The notes beneath the pieces are model-generated. The model searched no databases. It saw only the letters and a program-made list of their open reading frames with translations, and was not told the DNA's origin. The position numbers and the translations under genes are program-made. This document shows positions 55,187 to 63,163 of a stretch of 64,000 bases of DNA, in pieces (position 1 is the stretch's first letter; every line of letters starts with the position of its first letter). The stretch comes from Pseudomonas serboccidentalis (GTDB lineage Bacteria > Pseudomonadota > Gammaproteobacteria > Pseudomonadales > Pseudomonadaceae). The stretch spans positions 3,514,204-3,578,203 of the forward strand of contig NZ_CP101655.1 of NCBI RefSeq assembly GCF_028830055.1, given 5' to 3'.

Positions 55187-55260
55187 ATCGCGAGCAGGCT
55201 CACTCCTACAAGGGGATTTGCGTCGTTCACAAAACCTGCAGGAGTGAGCCTGCTCGCGAT
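55187..55260. repeat. REP-type inverted repeat between atuE and atuF
   Basis: ATCGCGAGCAGGCTCACTCC at the left and its near-perfect complement at the right (one mismatch) enclose 26 nt. Same family as 9875-9963. It lies inside the operon. Confidence 0.85.
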
Positions 55261-55301
55261 GAGGCCAACACATTCACCGCCACAATTTCAGGAACAAGAC
55301 C

Positions 55302-57263
55302 ATGCCCGCCATCCACAAAATCCTGATCGCCAACCGCGGTGAAATCGCCTGCCGCATCCAGCGCACCGCTCAGGCCCTGGGTTATCGCACCGTCGCCGTG
55401 TTCAGCGACGCCGACGCCGAGGCCTTGCACGTGCAGATGGCCGATCAAGCGGTCAACATCGGCCCGGCCCCGGTGCAACAGTCCTACCTGAACATTGCGG
55501 CGATCCTCGACGCCGCGCGCCGCAGCGGCGCCGACGCGATCCATCCCGGCTACGGTTTCCTCTCGGAAAATGCCGGGTTCGCCCGCGCCTGCGAAGAGGC
55601 CGGGCTGACCTTCATCGGCCCGAGTGCCGAGGCCATCGAGCTGATGGGCAGCAAGCGCCTGTCGAAAATCGCCATGCTCGACGCCGGTGTGCCGTGCATC
55701 GCCGGCTATCAAGGCGCCGCGCAGGACGACGCAACCTTGCTGCGCGAAGCCGAGCGTATCGGCTATCCACTGATGATCAAGGCCAGCGCCGGGGGCGGCG
55801 GGCGCGGCATGCGTCTGGTGCACAGCCGCGACGAGTTGCCGGCACAACTGCGCACAGCCCGCTCCGAGGCATTGAATGGATTCGGCAGTGACGAACTGAT
55901 CCTCGAACAGGCGCTGATCGAACCGCGGCACGTCGAGGTGCAACTGTTCGGCGACAGCCACGGCAACCTGGTTTATCTGGGCGAGCGCGATTGCTCGGTG
56001 CAGCGGCGCCACCAGAAAGTCATCGAGGAGGCGCCCTGCCCGGTCATGACCCGCGAGTTGCGCCAAGCCATGGGCGAAGCCGCGCTCAAGGCTGGCCGCG
56101 CGGTGAATTACGTGGGTGCCGGTACGGTCGAGTTTCTGCTCGACGCCCGTGGGCAATTCTACTTTCTGGAAATGAATACGCGTCTGCAGGTGGAACATCC
56201 GGTCACCGAGTTGATCACCGGGCTGGACCTGGTCGCCTGGCAACTGGCCGTCGCCGAAGGGCAGCCGCTGCCATTGACCCAGGATCAGGTCACCCTCAAC
56301 GGCCACGCGATGGAAGTGCGCCTGTATGCCGAAGATCCGACGCAGAATTTCCTGCCGCAGACCGGGTGCATCCAGGCCTGGGAACCGGCCTTGAGCGCGG
56401 GCGCGCGGATCGATCACGGCTTGCTCGAAGGTCAGGCGATCAGCCCGTTCTACGACCCGATGCTCGGCAAACTGATCGCCCACGGCGCCACCCGCGAAGA
56501 GGCGCGGCGCAAGTTGCTGCGCGCGGTGCAAGACAGCGTGCTGCTCGGCGTACAGAGCAATCAGCGCTTGCTGGACAGCCTGCTGCAACATCCGCAGTTC
56601 ATCAGTGGCGAATTCAGCACCGCGTTCATCGTCCAACATTTCACTGACCACCCAAGTCTGCAGGCCCACATCCCCGGCGCCGAGGAGCTGGCCATCGCCG
56701 CCGTGCTGTTTTACCAGGCGGGCGCACAGGCGCATCGTGCATCGCTCAAGGGCTGGCGCAACAACGCCGGAGTACCACTCAATTACCGCCTCGGCCTTGA
56801 GGAAAAGGACTGGACGCTGCAACTGCTTACGGGCACCGATGGCCGCTTCACCGTGAACGTGATGGAACGTTCGTTGGCGCTGAAGGTTATCGATTGCAAC
56901 GAGCGCTCGGTGACCCTGGAAATCGACGGCCTGCGCCAGCGTCACGCCTATCGACTGGCGGGCGAAGCGCTCTGGCTGTTCACCCATCCTGGCAACCTGC
57001 GGCTGGAGGATCGAACTCATGCACTGATCAGCAGTCAGAGCAGCGTCAGCTCCGGCACGCTGAAGGCGCCGATGGACGGTGCCATCGTCGACGTGCTGGT
57101 CAGCGAAGGCAGCCCGGTCAGCAAGGGTCAGTTGCTGGTGGTGCTGGAGGCAATGAAAATGGAGCACCCGCTCAAGGCCGGCATCGACGGCGTGCTCAAG
57201 CGGGTGCAGGTCAAGGTCGGCGATCAGGTAAAAAATCGTCAGGTTCTGTTGCAGGTCGAGTGA
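55302..57263 (+). CDS. atuF: Geranyl-CoA carboxylase alpha subunit AtuF (biotin carboxylase/carrier)
   Basis: A 653-aa biotin-dependent carboxylase subunit: biotin carboxylase domain (KILIANRGEIACRIQRTAQALG, HPGYGFLSENAGFARAC, KASAGGGGRGMRLV, FLEMNTRLQVEHPVTELITGLDLV), a BT linker domain and a C-terminal biotinyl carrier with LEAMKMEHP, the biotinylated Lys at 619. With AtuC it forms geranyl-CoA carboxylase. LiuD is the near paralogue; the cluster favours AtuF. It is the last atu gene in the window; atuG and atuH homologues do not follow. Confidence 0.93.
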   Translation: MPAIHKILIANRGEIACRIQRTAQALGYRTVAVFSDADAEALHVQMADQAVNIGPAPVQQSYLNIAAILDAARRSGADAIHPGYGFLSENAGFARACEEAGLTFIGPSAEAIELMGSKRLSKIAMLDAGVPCIAGYQGAAQDDATLLREAERIGYPLMIKASAGGGGRGMRLVHSRDELPAQLRTARSEALNGFGSDELILEQALIEPRHVEVQLFGDSHGNLVYLGERDCSVQRRHQKVIEEAPCPVMTRELRQAMGEAALKAGRAVNYVGAGTVEFLLDARGQFYFLEMNTRLQVEHPVTELITGLDLVAWQLAVAEGQPLPLTQDQVTLNGHAMEVRLYAEDPTQNFLPQTGCIQAWEPALSAGARIDHGLLEGQAISPFYDPMLGKLIAHGATREEARRKLLRAVQDSVLLGVQSNQRLLDSLLQHPQFISGEFSTAFIVQHFTDHPSLQAHIPGAEELAIAAVLFYQAGAQAHRASLKGWRNNAGVPLNYRLGLEEKDWTLQLLTGTDGRFTVNVMERSLALKVIDCNERSVTLEIDGLRQRHAYRLAGEALWLFTHPGNLRLEDRTHALISSQSSVSSGTLKAPMDGAIVDVLVSEGSPVSKGQLLVVLEAMKMEHPLKAGIDGVLKRVQVKVGDQVKNRQVLLQVE

Positions 57264-57333
57264 GTCGCCAGGCGCAAACGCAAGGTTTGACTACGCTCTG
57301 ATCTATCAGGACGCGTAAATCAGGAAACCTGCG

Positions 57334-57876
57334 ATGCCCCATTGGCTGGTCATTGATCTGGAAGCCACCACAGATGAAGGTGGCTGGCCGGTTACGGAAA
57401 TGGAAATCATCGAAATCGGCGCCACGCTGGTCGATCGTGCCGGTCGCGAGCAGGATCACTTTCAGCGTTTCGTCAAACCGACCCGACGGCCGTTGCTGAC
57501 GCCGTTCTGTCGTGAGCTCACGCACATCACCCAGGCCAACATCGACGCCGCGCAGCCGTTGAGCGTGGTCTGGCCGGCTTTCGAACGCTGGCTCGGCCAA
57601 CACCAGACGCGGCTCGAAGGCTGGGCCAGTTGGGGGGATTACGACCGCAAGCAATTGCTCCAGGAATGGCAGCGTCTGCAACTCGACAGCGTATTGAGCC
57701 GGGTGCCGCACATGAACCTCAAGCAACGCTTCGCCAAGGCCCGGCGCCTGGAACGGCCATTGGGCTTGAACGGCGCGCTGCAACTGGCCGGCATGCAGTT
57801 CAGCGGTCAACAGCACCGGGCGCTGGAAGACGCTCGCAACACCGCACGGTTGTTGCCGTTGGTGTTGCCACTCTAG
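57334..57876 (+). CDS. DEDDh 3'-5' exonuclease (ERI1/KapD-like)
   Basis: A 180-aa exonuclease-family protein: Exo I motif VIDLEATTDEGG (Asp and Glu), Exo II with ITQANIDAAQP and SWGDYDRKQL, and Exo III HRALEDARNTARLLP with the general-base His. The family trims the 3' ends of RNA or DNA. It is smaller than DnaQ and lacks other domains. It is separated from atuF by 70 bp and from ppnP by about 115 bp. Substrate not readable. Confidence 0.87.
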   Translation: MPHWLVIDLEATTDEGGWPVTEMEIIEIGATLVDRAGREQDHFQRFVKPTRRPLLTPFCRELTHITQANIDAAQPLSVVWPAFERWLGQHQTRLEGWASWGDYDRKQLLQEWQRLQLDSVLSRVPHMNLKQRFAKARRLERPLGLNGALQLAGMQFSGQQHRALEDARNTARLLPLVLPL

Positions 57877-57990
57877 AGTCAGGGCGGGAACTCGCCGGAC
57901 ACGCCCCGGGCAGGTGACGGCGCCAGGAGCCTTGTGCATACTGGCCAGCCTTTTGTAACCCTTTTTTGCCCTTTTCGAGAGGAATCGCCC

Positions 57991-58275
57991 ATGTTCAAAG
58001 TCAACGAGTACTTCGACGGCACCGTCAAGTCGATCGCTTTTGGCACCGCTGAAGGTCCGGCGACCCTCGGCGTCATGGCCCCGGGCGAATATGAATTCGG
58101 CACCGCTCAGCGTGAAATCATGCACGTGGTCTCCGGCGCACTGACCGTTAAACTGCCGGACAGCAGCGACTGGGAAACCTTCGCCGCCGGCAGCCAGTTC
58201 AACGTACCGGCCAACAGCAAGTTCCAGCTGAAAGTCGCCGTCGACACCGCTTATCTGTGCGAATACCGCGGCTGA
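57991..58275 (+). CDS. ppnP: Pyrimidine/purine nucleoside phosphorylase PpnP (YaiE)
   Basis: A 94-aa single-domain cupin: [42 protein letters not shown] and [13 protein letters not shown], the PpnP/DUF1255 pattern. The E. coli protein catalyses phosphorolysis of several nucleosides. The ATG at 57991 with GAGAGGA upstream is clear; open frame upstream is noise. A strong terminator follows. Confidence 0.93.
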   Translation: MFKVNEYFDGTVKSIAFGTAEGPATLGVMAPGEYEFGTAQREIMHVVSGALTVKLPDSSDWETFAAGSQFNVPANSKFQLKVAVDTAYLCEYRG

Positions 58276-58299
58276 CACCTCGGCTTTCCCCGGCGCAAA

Positions 58300-58331
58300 A
58301 AAATGCCCGTGTCCAAGGACACGGGCATTTT
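58300..58331. terminator. Bidirectional terminator between ppnP and the MOSC gene
   Basis: AAAATGCCCGTGTCC and GGACACGGGCATTTT pair in a 15-bp perfect stem with a 2-nt loop, with T-rich sequence on both sides for convergent genes. Confidence 0.93.
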
Positions 58332-58345
58332 CATTTCAGGGCCGG

Positions 58346-59152
58346 TTACTCGAGGATTTCCACCGACATCCCGACTTCCAGTTGACCATTGCTGTCGTTG
58401 ACCAGATTCTGGCCGAACATCGCGCCATCGGCCTGGGCACGGTATTTCTGCAAGGTTGCCAGCGGTTCGCGATCGGCACTGCGTTCGCCGGTCTGCGGAT
58501 CGATCGTGGTCAGAATGCAGCGCGAGCACGGTTTCACGACACGGAATTCGACGTCGCCGATGCGAATTCGCTTCCAGCCATCCTCGGCAAACGCTTCGCT
58601 GCCCTCGATTACCAGATTCGGCCGGAAACGCAGCATCTCCAGCGGTCGTCCAACCTTTTGCACCAAATCCTGCAGCGACGCTTCGCCGATCAGCAACAGC
58701 GGGAAACCATCGGCGAACGCAACCTGATCGTCCTCGCGGCCAAATCCGGCCTGAGTCATGCGGGCGCGGTTCAACGGCACCTGCACCAGCCGGGTGGGTT
58801 TGCCAATGAAATCGCTGACCCAACGGGCCGCTTCGTCACCGGCATCCGGTACGCGCAAGGTATCGCGCCAGATGGTCACGCCGCGCAGGTCGGTATCTGC
58901 CTCCGGCAACGGCACATCCAGCGCCGCGTGCCCGGGCGCGCTGAGGGTCAGCCCGCCCTGCGCATTCCATAGCGCCGCCAGCTGACTCATTTTCGCCTCG
59001 GCCCGCTGGGTCAGGAAGCGCCCGCTGGACTCGTCCACCAGCATCCAGCGTCGGTCACCTTCAAGGCCCAGTTTGTCCAGGCCAATCGATTGCAGAATCT
59101 CGGGCTTGCCGGATTTCAACGGGTAACGATAAAGCGCGCTCAGACGCAGCAT
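58346..59152 (-). CDS. MOSC-domain protein (YcbX-like)
   Basis: A 268-aa protein with an N-terminal MOSC_N beta-barrel (LSALYRYPLKSGKPEILQSI, DRRWMLVDESSGRFLTQR) and a C-terminal MOSC domain (FRPNLVIEGSEAFAEDGWKRIRIG, then VKPCSRCILTTIDPQTG with the molybdenum-cofactor cysteine). Related to YcbX and mARC, which reduce N-hydroxylated bases. The YcbX C-terminal [2Fe-2S] ferredoxin domain is absent. ATG at 59152 with GGGAG 6 nt upstream is preferred over the TTG at 59158. Confidence 0.88.
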   Translation of the reverse strand: MLRLSALYRYPLKSGKPEILQSIGLDKLGLEGDRRWMLVDESSGRFLTQRAEAKMSQLAALWNAQGGLTLSAPGHAALDVPLPEADTDLRGVTIWRDTLRVPDAGDEAARWVSDFIGKPTRLVQVPLNRARMTQAGFGREDDQVAFADGFPLLLIGEASLQDLVQKVGRPLEMLRFRPNLVIEGSEAFAEDGWKRIRIGDVEFRVVKPCSRCILTTIDPQTGERSADREPLATLQKYRAQADGAMFGQNLVNDSNGQLEVGMSVEILE

Positions 59153-59261
59153 GGCCAACTCCCTGGTGGCTAAAAAAAGCCACCCTATACGAGCTTGATC
59201 CGCGAATCAAAGCCTGAGTCCGGACACTGCACGACAATGCAGGAGCTGTGTGATGTTGTGA

Positions 59262-60197
59262 TCAGGCAGGCACTTCATCCAGCATCAGACGCTGGCGCAC
59301 CACATCGACCAGTTTGTCCGGCTGGAACTTGGAGAGGAAGTTGTCGCAGCCGACCTTCTTCACCATCGAGTCGTTGAAGCTGCCGGACAGCGACGTGTGC
59401 AGCACCACGTACAGGCCGCGCAGCCGTGGGTCGTTGCGAATTTCGGTGGTCAGGCGATAACCGTCCATCTCCGGCATTTCCGCATCGGTAAACACCATCA
59501 GCAGCTTATCGGTCATGTGCACGCCGGTATCGGCCCAGGCCTTGAGCATGTTCAACGCCTTCAGACCATCACTGGCAATGTGCATTTTCACGCCGAGCTG
59601 GCCGAGGGTGTCGCGCAGTTGCGAGAGCGCGACGTTGGAGTCGTCCACCAGCAGCACTTCGCGGCCACGGGCACGTTCCAGCACCGGATCATCGAGCTTG
59701 TCGCGCGAGACCTTGGCGTTGTACGGGACGATTTCGGCGAGGACTTTCTCGACGTCGATGATTTCCACCAGTTGCTCGTCGACCTTGCTGATCGCGGTCA
59801 GGTAATGCTGGCGTCCGGCGCTGGTCGGCGGCGGCAGAATGGCTTCCCAGTTCATGTTGACGATGCGATCCACGCCACCGACGAGGAAGGCCTGCACCGA
59901 ACGGTTGTATTCGGTCACGATAATGGTGCTGTTCGGGCCCGGCACCAGCGGACGCATGCCAATCGCCTGGGACAGATCGATCACTGGCAGCGTCTGACCG
60001 CGCAGGTTGACCACGCCACAGACAAACGGGTGGCGCTGGGGCATCAGGGTCAGCTTCGGCAACTGCAGAACTTCCTGAACCTTGAACACGTTGATCGCGA
60101 ACAATTGGCGTCCGGCCAGTCGAAACATGAGAATTTCCAGGCGATTCTCACCCACCAGTTGCGTGCGTTGGTCTACCGTGTCGAGAATGCCGGCCAT
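59262..60197 (-). CDS. cheV: Chemotaxis coupling/response protein CheV
   Basis: A 311-aa protein with an N-terminal CheW domain (about 1-160: MAGILDTVDQRTQLVGENRLEI, GVVNLRGQTLPVIDLSQAIG) and a C-terminal receiver domain (LLVDDSNVALSQL, LMVFTDAEMPEMDGYRL, HTSLSGS). It couples receptors to CheA and can be phosphorylated. The ATG at 60197 follows AGGAG; the upstream frame extension is rejected. A sigma28 promoter lies just upstream. Confidence 0.93.
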   Translation of the reverse strand: MAGILDTVDQRTQLVGENRLEILMFRLAGRQLFAINVFKVQEVLQLPKLTLMPQRHPFVCGVVNLRGQTLPVIDLSQAIGMRPLVPGPNSTIIVTEYNRSVQAFLVGGVDRIVNMNWEAILPPPTSAGRQHYLTAISKVDEQLVEIIDVEKVLAEIVPYNAKVSRDKLDDPVLERARGREVLLVDDSNVALSQLRDTLGQLGVKMHIASDGLKALNMLKAWADTGVHMTDKLLMVFTDAEMPEMDGYRLTTEIRNDPRLRGLYVVLHTSLSGSFNDSMVKKVGCDNFLSKFQPDKLVDVVRQRLMLDEVPA

Positions 60198-60650
60198 CAA
60201 TGACTCCTGGGCTTGTTCTGATGAATTCACTAAGAGGGATTATCGGCTGTTTATGGCGAATCTTGATCCCCGCAAAAATCGCTATCAAAATGCCATGCGC
60301 AGGCATTGATGTCACATTAACATCATGCTTTACTGACTCGGTGACTTCATCTGCTACATTCTCTTCTGGCGCGACCACGGTTTGCGCCACAGGTTCCCGC
60401 GCGTAAGGGATTCCCCTAGGCACAATCAGGCCCAACCTGATGTTCGCAATATCCAATAGCCATTAATGTGACGCCATTCTCATTGCATGAACGGAGTCAG
60501 GCTATTGTGTGCGATCGCAGGTCAGTGGAAACCCACCCTCTGGAAAACCTCAGTCAGTGCACTTGCACAGTGGGGCGCGATCTCCCGACGATTCACGAAC
60601 GTCGACACACACGGCATTCCCTCATCAGACATGACGCTGTGGAGATAAGC
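60198..60650. other. Intergenic region between cheV and the HPt-like gene
   Basis: No gene supported in these 453 bp. They hold the FliA promoter of cheV, TGATGT...ACATCA at 60307-60325, and a widely spaced inverted repeat GTCACATTAA (60311-60320) with TTAATGTGAC (60463-60472). An in-frame extension of the HPt-like gene up to 60468 is possible but lacks a ribosome-binding site. Confidence 0.55.
60240..60266 (-). promoter_or_regulatory. cheV: Sigma28 (FliA) promoter of cheV
   Basis: On the minus strand TCAAGATT is followed by exactly 11 nt and GCCGATAA, the FliA consensus with one mismatch from TCAAGTTT. It lies 43 nt before the cheV ATG, in agreement with control by the flagellar regulon. 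Confidence 0.85.
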
Positions 60651-61121
60651 ATGCCAATCGACCGTAAAGACTGGGCACAACGCTTTCCCGAATTTCTCGT
60701 CGAGGCGCAAACGCTCCTGGCCAAGTCCGAAGAGTGCCTGAGCCATCTGCAATTGATCAGCAACGACAAGGACGCCATCGACTGCATGCTCGGTACCCTG
60801 CTCAAACTCGCGAGCCGGGCCGAAGCCTTGGCGCTGGAAGCGGTTTCCGAGTTCTCCCTGCACATTCACAGCCTGCTCAATCACGCACCGGAACATATCG
60901 ATCTGCACGCACAGGCGCTCGACGCGCTCAAAGACTGCTTCACCCTGATGGCCTGGCAAATCGAACTGGTCGACCAGAACACTGGCCAGTTGAGCCTGGA
61001 TGCCAGCGAACAGACGTCCCTGATTGAAGCCTTCGCATTTCAGGTCGGTCAAAGCCAGTTTCAACCGCCGCTCTCGACCCAGCCGCCATTGCTCGCGCCC
61101 TACCTGGAGCGTCAGGCCTGA
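60651..61121 (+). CDS. HPt-like helical protein lacking the phospho-acceptor histidine
   Basis: A 156-aa all-helical protein. The segment at 44-78 (CMLGTLLKLASRAEALALEAVSEFSLHIHSLL) resembles the histidine phosphotransfer helix (HxLKGxA...G), but LLKLAS replaces HxLKGS, so the phosphorylatable His is missing. The ATG at 60651 has GGAG 6 nt upstream. It stands between cheV and a NarL-type two-component pair, so a signalling role is plausible but unproven. It may be a degenerate HPt or simply an unrelated helical bundle. Confidence 0.62.
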   Translation: MPIDRKDWAQRFPEFLVEAQTLLAKSEECLSHLQLISNDKDAIDCMLGTLLKLASRAEALALEAVSEFSLHIHSLLNHAPEHIDLHAQALDALKDCFTLMAWQIELVDQNTGQLSLDASEQTSLIEAFAFQVGQSQFQPPLSTQPPLLAPYLERQA

Positions 61122-61613
61122 TTTGCCGCGACCCATGCGCAAATCGAAGCCGTAGATCCGAATCGCTGAATGTCGCAATTGAATAGTTCATACCTGCCAA
61201 CGACCAGCCGAATTAAATAATCACACCTGATACCAGCGGATATTTTCTCGCGGCCTCAGGGTTTGCCTGTGTCCAGGCAACGAGCAACTTCGGGCAATAT
61301 CGATATCTATCGAGTGCATTAAAGCGAGCTTTTTTCCATTATGGAACTCACGTCCAACATGGCGTCTTTCCTGACTCAATGGACATATATGGCAACGCGA
61401 CCAACGGTATCTTAAGTGGTATTATACCGGCCACTAGTTGCTTTCAATTAATGGCACAGTGATTGAATGACGGACATCCAGCGAAGTTGGCGGTCAGACA
61501 TCGCTCACTGAGCCTCGTCAAAATCAATCACATAATTGACAGTATTTTCAGACAGAGACCCGCCAGCCACCGGCCGGTCTACCCGCAGCGAACATCCATT
61601 GGCTCCATCCGTT
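61122..61613. other. AT-rich intergenic region upstream of the NarX-type kinase
   Basis: These 492 bp hold no supported gene. They are AT-richer than the genes around and contain GGTATTATACC at 61418-61428, itself flanked by AGTGG and CCACT, which could be an operator or a -10 region (TATTAT). The kinase frame is open from TTG at 61536, so the true start is uncertain. Confidence 0.5.
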
Positions 61614-62507
61614 ATGTACGCCAGCCTCAAGTCGATCATTACATGGCCACCCTCCCGGGAAAATGCACGCCGGTTCACACTCATATTGTGTGTCATCGCA
61701 ACCGTCGGCTGCCTGCTGACCTATGGTTTTTCAGCACCACTGTCACTGGGTTTGCTGCTGTTGAACGTCGCAGCCACTGCTTGTGTCTGGGTGCAATATC
61801 GACTGTCACGCAAATCGATCAAGTTCCAGCCCCAGGAACTCGCGGACCGCTTGCTCGAAGTCCAGGAAAACGAGCGGCACCGACTCAGCCGCGAACTGCA
61901 TGACGACATCGGCCAGTTGCTGACCGCCGCCAAGCTGCAAAGCGAATGGCTGAAGAAACGCCTGCCGCCAGACTTGCAAGAGCAATGCTCGACGCTTTGC
62001 GACACTCTGGACGAAACCCTTAACAAAGTGCGCGATGTTTCGGCCATTCTCAACCCGCGCCAACTGACCAGTCTCGGGCTGGAAGCCAGCCTGCGCGCGC
62101 ACTTGCTCAAGACCCTGACCAACACGCCGGTGCACTGGAGCCTCGACTGCCAGCAGCGGCTCAATGGCATCCCGGAAGAAATGGCGGTTGCCGCCTTTCG
62201 CATTACCCAGGAAGCGGTCACCAACATTCTGCGTCACGCGCAGGCCAAAAACCTGCTGATCCGCGTACAACGCCTGCCACAAGGCCTGACGTTGTTCATC
62301 AGTGACGATGGTCTGGGATTTGCGCCTGCAGCCGATCCGGGGCGCGAAGGACAACGTGGCATGGCCGGGATGGCCGAAAGAATCGAACAGTTGGGCGGCA
62401 CGCTGAACGTCATCAGCGAGCCGGGCAAAGGCACTCAAATCGAAGCACTATTCCCCTGGGCGCCCCGTGCACTCGAGCGGGCCAGTACGAATAAGGTTAT
62501 GCGTTGA
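61614..62507 (+). CDS. NarL-family sensor histidine kinase (HisKA_3)
   Basis: A 297-aa kinase with two membrane segments (about 21-60), little or no periplasmic part and a HisKA_3 region with His96 (NERHRLSRELHDDIGQLLTAAKL), then an HATPase (FRITQEAVTNILRHAQAKN, ISDDGLGF, GMAGMAERIEQLGGTLNV). This is the NarX/UhpB/DegS type that pairs with LuxR-class regulators, and one follows with a TTGA overlap. ATG at 61614 is used, but no clear ribosome-binding site precedes it, and TTG at 61536 would add 26 residues. Signal unknown. Confidence 0.85.
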   Translation: MYASLKSIITWPPSRENARRFTLILCVIATVGCLLTYGFSAPLSLGLLLLNVAATACVWVQYRLSRKSIKFQPQELADRLLEVQENERHRLSRELHDDIGQLLTAAKLQSEWLKKRLPPDLQEQCSTLCDTLDETLNKVRDVSAILNPRQLTSLGLEASLRAHLLKTLTNTPVHWSLDCQQRLNGIPEEMAVAAFRITQEAVTNILRHAQAKNLLIRVQRLPQGLTLFISDDGLGFAPAADPGREGQRGMAGMAERIEQLGGTLNVISEPGKGTQIEALFPWAPRALERASTNKVMR

Positions 62508-63163
62508 CTTGTAACTTACTTCTGGTGGATGACCACTCGCTGATCAGGGCCGGCGTGCGCGCTCTGGTACTCGACATTCCCGGTTACGCGGTCATTGGCG
62601 AAGCCAGCGATGGCTCACAGCTGCTCGAAATGGTCGAGCAACTGGCGCCCGACATCGTGCTGCTGGATATCTCGATGAAGGAAACCGGTGGACTGGAAGC
62701 CCTGCAGCGGCTCAAGCGGGTGCGCCCGCAAAGCAAGGTGCTGATCCTGTCGATGCACACCGATCCGGCGCTGATCATGCAGGCGCTGGAGTCCGGCGCG
62801 CACGGTTATCTGCTCAAGGACACCACGGCCACCGAGCTTGAACATGCGCTTGAAGCGCTGCGCAACAACGAACGCTACCTGAGCCCGGCGATCGCCCATA
62901 CCGTGATCAACCAGGCGCTGACCCGCACGCAGAAAAACCAGCCGGAAGTGGCCGACTCGCACAACCTGACGGCACGTCAGCTGGAAATCCTGCGGTTGAT
63001 CGTGCGCGGCAAATCCACCCGGGAAATCGCCAACGGCCTGGGCCTGAGCATCAAGACCGTCGAAACTCACCGCTCGCAGATCATGAAACGCCTGCAGATC
63101 TATGACGTGGCGGGTCTGGTGCTGTTCGCGGTGCGCGAACAGATCATCAGCCTGGACGACTGA
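62504..63163 (+). CDS. LuxR/NarL-family response regulator
   Basis: A 219-aa regulator: receiver with Asp55 (PDIVLLDISMKETGG), acidic DD at 9-10, switch Lys in GYLLKDTTATELEHAL, and a C-terminal LuxR HTH (LTARQLEILRLIVRGKSTREIANGLGLSIKTVETHRSQIMKRL). It starts with TTG at 62504, sharing TTGA with the kinase stop; no ATG lies upstream of the receiver in frame. Translational coupling to the kinase is likely. Targets are not visible here. Confidence 0.92.
   Translation: MTCNLLLVDDHSLIRAGVRALVLDIPGYAVIGEASDGSQLLEMVEQLAPDIVLLDISMKETGGLEALQRLKRVRPQSKVLILSMHTDPALIMQALESGAHGYLLKDTTATELEHALEALRNNERYLSPAIAHTVINQALTRTQKNQPEVADSHNLTARQLEILRLIVRGKSTREIANGLGLSIKTVETHRSQIMKRLQIYDVAGLVLFAVREQIISLDD

Noticed and set aside
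60468..60650. A longer HPt-like protein starting at 60468
   Set aside because: No ribosome-binding site and no recognisable extra domain; the ATG at 60651 has GGAG correctly spaced.
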